Below are positions 37,634 to 46,153 of a stretch of DNA of 64,000 nucleotides, in pieces. The position numbers and the translations under genes were made by a program. Every line of letters begins with the position of its first letter. Positions within the stretch are counted from its first letter, which is position 1. The stretch comes from Spirochaetota bacterium (GTDB lineage: Bacteria; Spirochaetota; JAAYUW01; JAOAHJ01): NCBI GenBank assembly GCA_026415295.1, contig JAOAHJ010000023.1:124001-188000 (forward strand), in the 5' to 3' direction. Under the pieces are notes generated by a model that saw nothing but the letters and a program-made list of their open reading frames with translations, ran no database searches and was not told the origin of the DNA.

Positions 37634-37661
37634 AATTTATTTCTTTTTTTTAATTTGTCAA
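37634..37661 (-). promoter_or_regulatory. Candidate promoter upstream of fliP
   Basis: Perfect TTGACA at 37661-37656, 16-base spacer and TAAATT at 37639-37634 on the minus strand, about 60 bases before fliP. It would be a sigma-70-type promoter for the fliPQR-flhBA-flhFG-fliA series, sensible for an early flagellar operon. Confidence 0.45.
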
Positions 37662-37735
37662 TATTTTTTGTTAAAAATTGTTATTTTAGTATTATTAAAA
37701 AATAAAATTTATAAAAAATTTAATGATAGAAAATT

Positions 37736-38992
37736 TTAGGTATTATTAAAAATAAGTTTAACTTTTGTTCCTTTATTTATTTCAGATTCAATAAATATTT
37801 TCCCTCCATAGTTTTTAACTAGAGTACTTGTTATATACAAACCAAGCCCTGTTCCTTCATCGCCTTTTGTTGAAAAAAAAGGTTCAAAAGCTCTGTTCAG
37901 TGTTTCTTCGTCCATTCCTATACCATCATCAACAATTTCAATGACATCAAAACTATTATCTCTGTAAGTTTTAATATTAATAGTACCTTTCTCTTTTATA
38001 GCCTGATAAGAATTTAATATTAAGTTTACAATTATTTGCTCAAAGTGGGCTTTATTAATTTTTATCTTACCAACATCTCCTTTTTCAAAATTTAACTTTG
38101 CCTTACTTTCAATAGTTTTTTTGACTATTGATATAACATTCTCAATAAGTTCATTTATATCAAAATAAGAAATTTTCTCTTCATCTTTTTTAGCAAAAGA
38201 TCTAAAATTTTGAATAATTTCAATTATTTTTGAAATTCCTAATTGAGTGTTTTTTATAAGTTCTTTAAACTTTTCAATATTTTGATAAAAGTTCATCCCT
38301 TTAAAAGAAAAATTATTTAATATTTCACTGTCTTTTCCATATAATTTTTCAATAAAATTTATAAATGATTCTATAAAATTAAAATAATAGTTATAAAAAA
38401 GATCAATATTTCCTTTAATGTAAGTTATAGGAGTATTTATTTCATGAAGAATACTTGTTGTCATTATCCCCATCGAAATTAATCTATCTGAATGGATTAA
38501 TTCAGCCATTTTTGATTTAATTTCAGCTTCTATTTTTAAATTAATAGATTTTAAATATTCCAAATTTTTCTTATATATCAATAAATTTTTAACTTTAATA
38601 GGTAAAACCACATTTAATAAATTAGTATCTAAAGGTTTAACGATATAGTCAAAAACTCCTTTTAAAAAAGCTTGATTAATATTTTCCGAATCCTCTAAAG
38701 CTGAAATAACAATAATAACTAGATTATCAAACAAATTATCATTTTTTAATCTTTCAATCAACTGAAAACCATCCATTTCAGGCATTATGATATCTAAAAA
38801 AACAATATCAATCTTTTCATTTTTAATACAATTGTAAGCTTCTATACCCGAACTAGCTTCTAAAACATCAATTTCTTTAAATAAATTTTTTAAGCTATTA
38901 ATAAGAATATTTCTATTTATTACTTCATCATCAACTATAAGAATTTTTATATTCTCTAAAGATGTAACATTAAAATTATTAACAAAATCCAT
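37736..38992 (-). CDS. Soluble hybrid protein: N-terminal receiver plus histidine kinase
   Basis: 418 residues. Residues about 12-130 are a receiver domain: 'KILIVDDEVINRN', phospho-acceptor Asp in 'IDIVFLDIIMPEMDGFQ', Lys in 'YIVKPLDTN'. A coiled coil leads to a His box 'TSILHEINTPITYIKGN' near 185, then the ATPase domain with 'HFEQIIVNLILNSYQAIKEK' (N box), 'DDGIGMDEE' (G1) and 'GTGLGLYIT' (G2). No membrane segment. This receiver-first order is known in some phosphorelay kinases; it may be controlled by another kinase's phosphate. It stands alone between fliP and pfk, so the target is unknown. SD AAAGGA. Confidence 0.88.
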   Translation of the reverse strand: MDFVNNFNVTSLENIKILIVDDEVINRNILINSLKNLFKEIDVLEASSGIEAYNCIKNEKIDIVFLDIIMPEMDGFQLIERLKNDNLFDNLVIIVISALEDSENINQAFLKGVFDYIVKPLDTNLLNVVLPIKVKNLLIYKKNLEYLKSINLKIEAEIKSKMAELIHSDRLISMGIMTTSILHEINTPITYIKGNIDLFYNYYFNFIESFINFIEKLYGKDSEILNNFSFKGMNFYQNIEKFKELIKNTQLGISKIIEIIQNFRSFAKKDEEKISYFDINELIENVISIVKKTIESKAKLNFEKGDVGKIKINKAHFEQIIVNLILNSYQAIKEKGTINIKTYRDNSFDVIEIVDDGIGMDEETLNRAFEPFFSTKGDEGTGLGLYITSTLVKNYGGKIFIESEINKGTKVKLIFNNT

Positions 38993-39053
38993 AAAAAGTA
39001 TCCTTTTAAAAAAGACATTAAATTTTAATAAACTTCTATTTTTTCATTTAAAA

Positions 39054-40388
39054 CTAATTATTTTTCAATTCTTCCTGTCCTGTAGATAATAATACAGATC
39101 TCCAAAGTGGACCTTTAGGATCAATCTTTTTTCTACCAAAATTAACAATTTCCATCGGAAGATGAACAAAGCTCTCATTCCATTTACCGATAATAAGTTT
39201 AGTTTTTCCAGCCATTGCAGCATGAACAGCATTTTCAGCTAAAAAACCACAATAAACAGAATCATTAGGACTTGCAGGTACAGACCTAATTATATAACTT
39301 GGATCAATATACTTAATATTAACTTCCATTTCTATTTTGTCAAAATATTGCTTTAATTTGTTTTTAAGATAAACCCCTATATCATTTAATATTCTGTTAC
39401 CTGATGCATCATATTTAGCCTCTGCTCCTTCAAAAAATTTTTGTCCTGAACCTTCAGCAACAACTATTAATGCATGCCCTCTTTTCTTAAGTCTTTCTTC
39501 AACACTTTTAAAAAGTCCTTTAGGACCTTCTAAATCAAAATCAATTTCTGGAATAAGAACATAATTTACATCTTTTTGAGCTAGTGATGCTTGAGCTGCA
39601 ATAAATCCTGAATCTCTTCCCATAACTTTAACTATTCCTATACCATTTGGAGCTCCTTTTGCTTCTGCATGAGCACATCTAATAGCTTCAACTGCAGATG
39701 AAAAAGCAGTTTCAAAGCCAAATGTTTTTGAAATAAATGGAATATCATTATCTATGGTTTTTGGAATACCTACCACAGAAATATTTAAACCTCTTTTCTC
39801 AATTTCTTCTACTATTTTAATAGCTCCTCTAATAGTACCATCCCCACCTATAGTAAAAAGAACATTTATTCCATAATATTCAAGAGCATCTACAATCTTT
39901 ACAGCATCCGAATACCCCCTAGAAGAACCTAGAAAAGATCCTCCAAGATTATGAATATCTTGTACTACTGTTGGATTAAGTCTTATCGGACTAATTTTTT
40001 GATCCAAATTTAAACCTTTATAACCATATCTTATACCTATAATATCATAGACTTTATATTGATAATAAAGTTGCATTACTAATGATCTTATTACATTATT
40101 TAATCCTGGACATAGCCCACCACATGTTACAATTGCAGCAACAGTTTTTTCTGGTTCAAAATAGATTCTTTCTCTTGGACCAGCTTTCTCAAAAGTTATA
40201 ATTGAATTAGAATTCTCTTTGATAACTTTTAATAACTCTTGATAATTTGTATTATAAATAATTCTATCATTGTCATCAACGAAATTAACATATTGAATAG
40301 GTGAAATATAAATTGGTTTACCTAGACTTTTTATTTTAAAATCTATTTTTGATAAATCAAATTGAATATTTTCAACTTCATGATTCAT
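39054..40388 (-). CDS. pfk: 6-phosphofructokinase, long (group III) type
   Basis: About 444 residues. 'AAIVTCGGLCPGLNNVIRSLV' is the nucleotide-site start, 'TIGGDGTIRGA' and 'PKTIDNDIPFISKTFGFETA' the catalytic loops (Asp base in TIDND), and 'VMGRDSGFIAAQASLA' and 'PEIDFDLEGP' bind substrate. The Gly after GGD indicates ATP use, while the Lys in PKTIDND is the mark of pyrophosphate enzymes. The long trypanosome-type ATP enzymes show the same mix, so ATP is the better guess. The start is ATG 40388, with GGGGG 8 bases upstream; the ATG at 40403 has no ribosome site. Confidence 0.9.
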   Translation of the reverse strand: MNHEVENIQFDLSKIDFKIKSLGKPIYISPIQYVNFVDDNDRIIYNTNYQELLKVIKENSNSIITFEKAGPRERIYFEPEKTVAAIVTCGGLCPGLNNVIRSLVMQLYYQYKVYDIIGIRYGYKGLNLDQKISPIRLNPTVVQDIHNLGGSFLGSSRGYSDAVKIVDALEYYGINVLFTIGGDGTIRGAIKIVEEIEKRGLNISVVGIPKTIDNDIPFISKTFGFETAFSSAVEAIRCAHAEAKGAPNGIGIVKVMGRDSGFIAAQASLAQKDVNYVLIPEIDFDLEGPKGLFKSVEERLKKRGHALIVVAEGSGQKFFEGAEAKYDASGNRILNDIGVYLKNKLKQYFDKIEMEVNIKYIDPSYIIRSVPASPNDSVYCGFLAENAVHAAMAGKTKLIIGKWNESFVHLPMEIVNFGRKKIDPKGPLWRSVLLSTGQEELKNN

Positions 40389-40495
40389 TTCAATTTCCCC
40401 CATAAATCAAAATTAATGCAAAAAATTCTATTTTATATAAATATTAAACCATTAATATGTTTTGTAAAAATATTTTTTATCTATTTTTTTCAATT

Positions 40496-41398
40496 TTATA
40501 TTTTTTTAAATCCATAACCCAGGACATCATGCACTTCATTCACAATTATAAAAGCTTCTCTATCCATTTTCTTTACAAAATATTTTAACTTTTCAAGTTC
40601 TTTTAAATTAATAACTACATAAACTATTTTAAGCTCTTTTGAAGTAAAACCTCCTTCCCCATGTATAATAGTACAACCCCTATCTAATTCATTAAATATA
40701 AAACTCTTTATTTCTTCATATTTCTTTGAAATTATCATCACTCCTTTATTATAAGGTAAACCTTCTAGTACAATATCACAGACTTTTGAAGAAACAAATA
40801 AAGATAAGAATCCCCATAAAATAAGATTTCCATTTTTAAAAACAATTCCAACAAGAAAAATTATAAATGAATCAATAAACAAAAATGAAGTACCTGGTGA
40901 AATCCCAAGGTATTTTTTTAAAATTAGTGCAGGAATATCTGTTCCGCCAGTCGAACCATTAAACTTAAATACAAAACCAAGTCCTGCACCAAGTAATACT
41001 GATCCTGCAAGTACTCCAAGAAAATAATCACTTGTAAAAGAATAAGCTTTATCACCTATTTTATATAAAAATGGTAGAAAATAGTTTATTTTCAGTAAAT
41101 TCATTGGAGAAAAAAGATCAGTAAATACAGATACAAAAAATATAGAAATAAGAGTTTTTATTCCAAACTCTTTTCCAAGAACTATAACTCCTATAATAAA
41201 TAAGGGAATATTCATAATAAACATTGCAATACCTGGATTAATATTAAAAATATAATAGAAAAATTGAGATAAACCTCCAACACCTCCAGGAGATGCTTTA
41301 AAAGGTATTAAAAATATAGAGTAACCTATACCACATAATGCAGATCCAACTATAATTCCAAATAAATCTTTAAGAAAGTTTATAAACTTTCTATCCAT
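40496..41398 (-). CDS. YitT-family membrane protein (DUF161 + DUF2179)
   Basis: 300 residues. Five to six membrane helices (about 10-205), with 'LPFKASPGGVGGLSQFFYYIF' split across the first loop and 'FKFNGSTGGTDIPALILKKYLGISPG' near 145, both typical of the family. A C-terminal cytoplasmic DUF2179 domain (about 215-300) contains 'DRGCTIIHGEGGFTSKE' (in part) and 'DREAFIIVNEVHDVLGYGF'. Substrate unknown; the family is proposed to be transporters. SD AAGGAT. Confidence 0.88.
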   Translation of the reverse strand: MDRKFINFLKDLFGIIVGSALCGIGYSIFLIPFKASPGGVGGLSQFFYYIFNINPGIAMFIMNIPLFIIGVIVLGKEFGIKTLISIFFVSVFTDLFSPMNLLKINYFLPFLYKIGDKAYSFTSDYFLGVLAGSVLLGAGLGFVFKFNGSTGGTDIPALILKKYLGISPGTSFLFIDSFIIFLVGIVFKNGNLILWGFLSLFVSSKVCDIVLEGLPYNKGVMIISKKYEEIKSFIFNELDRGCTIIHGEGGFTSKELKIVYVVINLKELEKLKYFVKKMDREAFIIVNEVHDVLGYGFKKI

Positions 41399-41585
41399 AA
41401 AATTTATCCTTCTGTTTAGAGTTTAAGCTTAATTAAAAATTATATTTCAAACAAAAATGCAAACTAAAATAATTAGGGTTCAAAAAATACCTTTTTTAAT
41501 ATACCTAAAAAAATCTATCAAAAAAATTTAATTAATCAATTTTAGAGATCAATTTATAGATTATTTTTAATAAAATACTTTTACT

Positions 41586-43085
41586 TTATTGACTTCTTAC
41601 AACTATTTCATCTGAGAAATCTGATTTTTGATAAACATAAGCATTATCAAGAGCTCTTACTGCAACATAATAATCTACATATGGTGGTAAAGTTAAAATT
41701 AAATAGTTCTCCTCAGTAAAAATAGGAGAAGGACCTTCTTTAGCATCATTTGAAACATAATATCTTGAACTTTTTCCATAGTAGACAAGATAACCTTTAA
41801 TATCTGGCTCAATATTTTTATCCCAAATAATTTTAACTTGATTATTGCCTAAAATTTGATATCTTAAATTTTTTGGCTTTGCAGGAGGTAAATTTGGTTC
41901 TACTGAGTAAACAAAATCATATAATTGAGGTGTATAAGTTCCATTATATGAAGTATAAAAAACAAGTTTCCATTGAATATATTTCCCTATTAAAATAGTA
42001 TCATTCCCAACAAGAACCCATGGTATTTTATAATCATCAGGAGAAAATACCTCTTCTGAACTTCTCGCAAATATATAAATTTTTGAATTATTTTCTTGAA
42101 TGCCATCTATAATAAATTTTTTAAATTTTGAAGTATAATATTTATAATCTATAACTTTTGATATTAGTTCTCCTGGTTTTTCTATGTATTTACTTAGAGA
42201 AAATTCTTCATTATAAGAATTCGCAATATGAAATTCATCAAGGTTTCCAAATATATTATTTCCAATAATAAAATCATTTTTGATATATTCAGTAATCTTT
42301 CCATTTAGTAAAGTTCCATCCTCATACCCATTATTAGTAAGCCAATATATCTTTTCCTTCTTACCATTTTTCAAAAAAACCAATTTACCTGTAAAAGCAT
42401 TGTATGAAATTGCTATATGTTGCCATTGAGCTATATCAAGATATATATTTGAATCTAATGTAAAAGATACAGGTTCCTCACCAATATAAAACAAATAAGC
42501 TATATCTAAAAAAATCTTGTTTTGTGAAATATATATTTTAAATCCTGCATAATCAATTTTATTATACTCTTTTATAAAACATGGGCCATAATATGATAGG
42601 ATAATATTATTTTCGTAAATTGACTCTGGATAAAACCAGAAATCAATAGTAAAAGAAGATATATCTTTTCCAGAAGAAAAAATTGAATTTTTAGATGGAA
42701 TTAATATTATTTTATGATTTTGTAATGAAAAATTTGCAGACGCTTTGCCATACTTCTTATTAATTCTGTCAGGAATATATGAAACATCTTTAACTCTATA
42801 ATTTCCAATTATTTCAAATTCAAGTCGGTCTTCTTCATCAAAATGAATTATCAAGTCTGTATCTTCACTTTTTTCATAATAATTTTCTTTTAATCTATAT
42901 GCTATCCTATTTTGATAAATAAATCTTTCTAAATTTCTAGCAATATAAACATTTGACCAATTATTTTCCTTCCCTTCTGAAATTATTCTATCAATAATTA
43001 TAAATGATAAAAATAATATAAAAATCAAATAAAACAAAAAAACAAAATATTTAAAAATAAATTTTCTCTTTTTAATATTATTCAT
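41586..43085 (-). CDS. Membrane-anchored LamG-like/FN3 protein
   Basis: 499 residues. An N-terminal signal anchor (about 10-32) is followed by a concanavalin/LamG-like domain (about 75-290): 'SFTIDFWFYPES', 'QWQHIAISYNAFTGKLVFLKNGKK', 'LDEFHIANSYNEEF'. A fibronectin type III domain closes the chain (about 400-499): 'PAKPKNLRYQILGNNQVKIIW', 'GYLVYYGKSSRYY', 'DYYVAVRALDNA'. Such lectin-like sandwiches are usually on the outer or periplasmic face. The ligand is unknown. No ribosome site is obvious. Lies 37 bases after the PAS protein gene. Confidence 0.72.
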   Translation of the reverse strand: MNNIKKRKFIFKYFVFLFYLIFILFLSFIIIDRIISEGKENNWSNVYIARNLERFIYQNRIAYRLKENYYEKSEDTDLIIHFDEEDRLEFEIIGNYRVKDVSYIPDRINKKYGKASANFSLQNHKIILIPSKNSIFSSGKDISSFTIDFWFYPESIYENNIILSYYGPCFIKEYNKIDYAGFKIYISQNKIFLDIAYLFYIGEEPVSFTLDSNIYLDIAQWQHIAISYNAFTGKLVFLKNGKKEKIYWLTNNGYEDGTLLNGKITEYIKNDFIIGNNIFGNLDEFHIANSYNEEFSLSKYIEKPGELISKVIDYKYYTSKFKKFIIDGIQENNSKIYIFARSSEEVFSPDDYKIPWVLVGNDTILIGKYIQWKLVFYTSYNGTYTPQLYDFVYSVEPNLPPAKPKNLRYQILGNNQVKIIWDKNIEPDIKGYLVYYGKSSRYYVSNDAKEGPSPIFTEENYLILTLPPYVDYYVAVRALDNAYVYQKSDFSDEIVVRSQ

Positions 43086-43122
43086 TCTAAATATTATCTA
43101 TTTCAAATAATTATAATTTACT

Positions 43123-43890
43123 TTATTTTAGTTCATTTAAAAAATCAATAAACAAAATATATTCTTCTAATCTTTCAAAATTTTCTTCACCAACAACTAA
43201 ATATGTTGATACTATTCTTAATAACTTAATATTAATTTCAAATTTTATTTTATTTTCTTTATCACTCTCCCCATTATCAATTTCGATAATTTCATTCTCT
43301 ATTGTAATTTGTTCTAAGTCCTCCTCTTTAAACTGATTAAATTTATTTTCAAAATTTTCTGTAAAAAATGTAAATATCTTTATTCCTTTAAAAAATTTTT
43401 CTCCTTTTCTTTTAATTGATTCATAAAAAGAATTGTTATAATCAATTATATATCCTTCATTATCTATAATAATAATCGGTTGATTTATCATATCAATAAA
43501 AAATTTAACTTTCTTTTTTTCAAGAAAGATTCTCTCTTTTTTTAAATCATCAAACTTTTTCAAAATCTTCATAAAATAATTTAAATGTTTTCCTAAATCT
43601 CCAAACTCATCTCTCTCAGGAAATCTTTCTGACAAAATAATAGAATCCATATTTTGCATCTTTTTAAATTCTTCTATACATTTCTTGTAATGTTCCACAC
43701 TTCTATATCTTATATAGTAATAGATTAATAATAATATAAAATCAAATAATAAGATATATAAACTTATATTTAAATATATAGAGCTATTTATTCCAATATA
43801 GGAAATATTTAGAAAAAAAAGAATAACTATTATAGAAGCACTTATGATAAAACAAAAAATATAAAACTCTGATTTTTTATAGAAATCCAT
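43123..43890 (-). CDS. Membrane protein with PAS-like domain, no output domain
   Basis: 255 residues. Two membrane helices (about 8-30 and 36-60) with a very short external loop. A HAMP-like or coiled-coil linker follows ('ERFPERDEFGDLGKHLNYFMKILKKFDDL', parts), then a PAS-like domain starting 'INQPIIIIDNEGYIIDYNNSFYESI' near 135. It stops there; no kinase, GGDEF or MCP domain follows. It could be a sensor subunit acting in trans, or a truncated receptor. SD AAGGGG. It lies 14 bases after recJ and is followed by the LamG gene. Confidence 0.62.
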   Translation of the reverse strand: MDFYKKSEFYIFCFIISASIIVILFFLNISYIGINSSIYLNISLYILLFDFILLLIYYYIRYRSVEHYKKCIEEFKKMQNMDSIILSERFPERDEFGDLGKHLNYFMKILKKFDDLKKERIFLEKKKVKFFIDMINQPIIIIDNEGYIIDYNNSFYESIKRKGEKFFKGIKIFTFFTENFENKFNQFKEEDLEQITIENEIIEIDNGESDKENKIKFEINIKLLRIVSTYLVVGEENFERLEEYILFIDFLNELK

Positions 43891-43904
43891 AAAAGCCCCT
43901 TTTG

Positions 43905-46112
43905 TTATTCAAAAATAAAATCTAATATTTTTAGAAGATATGTTTCTTTTTTTTCATTATTTAATTTATTTTTTTGAAGTTGATATATTATTCCTTTAAT
44001 ATTTTCTTTTTTTAACTCTCCAATTTGCTCTCTAATATTAAAGAAAATACCATCAAATATTATATCTTCTTGAATTACTTTGAAGGAGGCAGAATTATTA
44101 TTTCTGCCAAAGTATCTTATATTTTCAAGTTCTATAGGATAAGAATAAAATATAGGTTTTTGAAATTTTTCTCCAAAAGGCTCAAGTTGATTATACCATT
44201 TAAAAAAATTTTCATCAAATTCATCAAATGATATAAAACAATCATAAAAGTTATTTATCTTATAATCAATCTGTACATAATTTATTTCATTCTTTAATTC
44301 TTCTTTAAATTTATCATATAAATCAACCTTAATAGAAAAACCACATGCAGAATAATGCCCTCCAAAGTTTTCAAAATAATTTTTAAATCTATTTATAAAC
44401 TCATAACCGTTTAAATATTCCATAGTTCTAAATGAACCAGAAATTTTATTTTTATTTATAATAATAACTATAACAGGTTTATTATAAAGATTAGCTAATC
44501 TTGAAGCAAGTAAACCTGAAAGTCCACTTTCAACATCGTTTACTTCAATAAAAATAATATTATCAATAGGCAATTTTATATTTTTATACTTATTAACAAT
44601 CTCTTCTATCAATATTGTTCTTTTTAAGTTAAAATTTTTTAAATTCTCTAAGATATCTTTTACCTTATCTTTATCTTTATATAAAAATAAATCTATTAAA
44701 ACTTCTCCCTTACCAAACCTTCCTGGTGAATTAAATAAAGGGCTTATTTTCCAGTTAATATCATCTGAATCAAAAGGATAAGATAAATTTTCTATTTCAT
44801 TTACTAATAGATTAAAAACTTCAATTTTTTTTTCATTTAAACTATTTATACCACTACTTGTTATTATCCTATTTTCACCAATTAAAGGCATAATATCTGA
44901 TATAGTTGCTATAGCAACATATGGAATAAGTTTATTTAAAAATCTTTCAATCTTACTATAATTTTCTCTTAATGCCACAAAAAAAAGATAGTATAATTTT
45001 TGTTCTTCAAAAAGATAGTCTTCCTTAAATATTTCTAAAATATTAATCTCTTTTTTAATAGTATAAAGATCATTAATATATTTTAACGATTTTTCTTTTT
45101 CTATATCTCTTTTTTTTATCAATTCATTAAAATAATTTTTCAAACTTTCATTAAAAAATATAAACTCAAAACCTTCATTAAGTTTATCCAAAAAAAAAGA
45201 GATAAGTTCTTCAAGATTAATTAATTGACCTATTTTGATAACTTCAGATTTTAATGCATCTTCAACATTTGTTAGATAATCTTTAATTTTTATATAATCA
45301 TCAAAATTTAGAGTAAAACTATGTACTCTATCTATCTTAAGATTAACAATCTCAACTAAAAAAAAATTATACCAAAATTTCTTTTCACCTTTTATTTCAT
45401 AAAGAACTTTTTTAACATTAAACAAAATGTATTTATTTGTATATACTCTAGTCACGGAAAAAAGAAGAGCTTCTATTAGTTTAAAAACTACTCCACAACC
45501 TGATAAAATTTCAAGAGAAGATATTTTTTCTACTCTTGGGTTCATTAACAAACAATTTTGTGGAAGTTTTTCTGGCGGATTATGGTGATCAGTTACTATT
45601 ACTTCAATCCCTAAACTTCTTGCATAATTAATTTCTTCAACGGAAGAAATTCCATTATCTACGGTTATTATTAATTCAACTCCCTTTTCTTTAATCTGAT
45701 TTATTTTTTTAATACTTAATCCATAAATATCCTCTTCATCTGGCATAAAAATCAAAGGATAACTCCCAAGAACAGATAATGTTTCTTTAAGTATATAAGA
45801 AGCTAAAACACCATCAATATCAGAATCTCCATATATTGCTATTTTTTTACCTTCATTTACAAAATATTTAATTTTTTCAATAATCTGCGTAATATTTCTA
45901 AAAATAAAAGGAGGATAAAGAAATTTGATATCTTTATTAAAAAATTTAAATAACTTTTCTTTACTATTAATATTTCTATTATAAAGAATTTTTAAAATTT
46001 TTTCAGGAATTTCAAGGTTTAAAGTCTCTATATCATCTAAAAACTTTTCAAAATTGTCATCATCATTTTTAAGTTCATACCAATTAATATTTTTAATTCC
46101 TTTTACTTCCAT
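43905..46112 (-). CDS. recJ: Single-stranded-DNA exonuclease RecJ, long form
   Basis: About 735 residues against a usual 560-590. DHH motifs: 'IAIYGDSDIDGVLASYIL' near 92, 'IITVDNGISSVEEI' near 148, 'VIVTDHHNPPEKLP' near 172, 'SGCGVVFKL' near 204. After that about 180 residues rich in Lys, Ile, Asn and Phe are inserted before 'YVAIATISDIMPLIGENR'. The DHHA1 part has 'NFGGHYSACGFSI'. It degrades single strands 5' to 3' in repair and recombination. The start is taken as ATG 46112; a TTG at 46157 overlapping the upstream stop (TTGA) is an alternative with no homology to RecJ. Confidence 0.92.
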   Translation of the reverse strand: MEVKGIKNINWYELKNDDDNFEKFLDDIETLNLEIPEKILKILYNRNINSKEKLFKFFNKDIKFLYPPFIFRNITQIIEKIKYFVNEGKKIAIYGDSDIDGVLASYILKETLSVLGSYPLIFMPDEEDIYGLSIKKINQIKEKGVELIITVDNGISSVEEINYARSLGIEVIVTDHHNPPEKLPQNCLLMNPRVEKISSLEILSGCGVVFKLIEALLFSVTRVYTNKYILFNVKKVLYEIKGEKKFWYNFFLVEIVNLKIDRVHSFTLNFDDYIKIKDYLTNVEDALKSEVIKIGQLINLEELISFFLDKLNEGFEFIFFNESLKNYFNELIKKRDIEKEKSLKYINDLYTIKKEINILEIFKEDYLFEEQKLYYLFFVALRENYSKIERFLNKLIPYVAIATISDIMPLIGENRIITSSGINSLNEKKIEVFNLLVNEIENLSYPFDSDDINWKISPLFNSPGRFGKGEVLIDLFLYKDKDKVKDILENLKNFNLKRTILIEEIVNKYKNIKLPIDNIIFIEVNDVESGLSGLLASRLANLYNKPVIVIIINKNKISGSFRTMEYLNGYEFINRFKNYFENFGGHYSACGFSIKVDLYDKFKEELKNEINYVQIDYKINNFYDCFISFDEFDENFFKWYNQLEPFGEKFQKPIFYSYPIELENIRYFGRNNNSASFKVIQEDIIFDGIFFNIREQIGELKKENIKGIIYQLQKNKLNNEKKETYLLKILDFIFE

Positions 46113-46153
46113 AAAATAAAATTTATAGATAAAAGAAATAAAATCAAGTAAAA

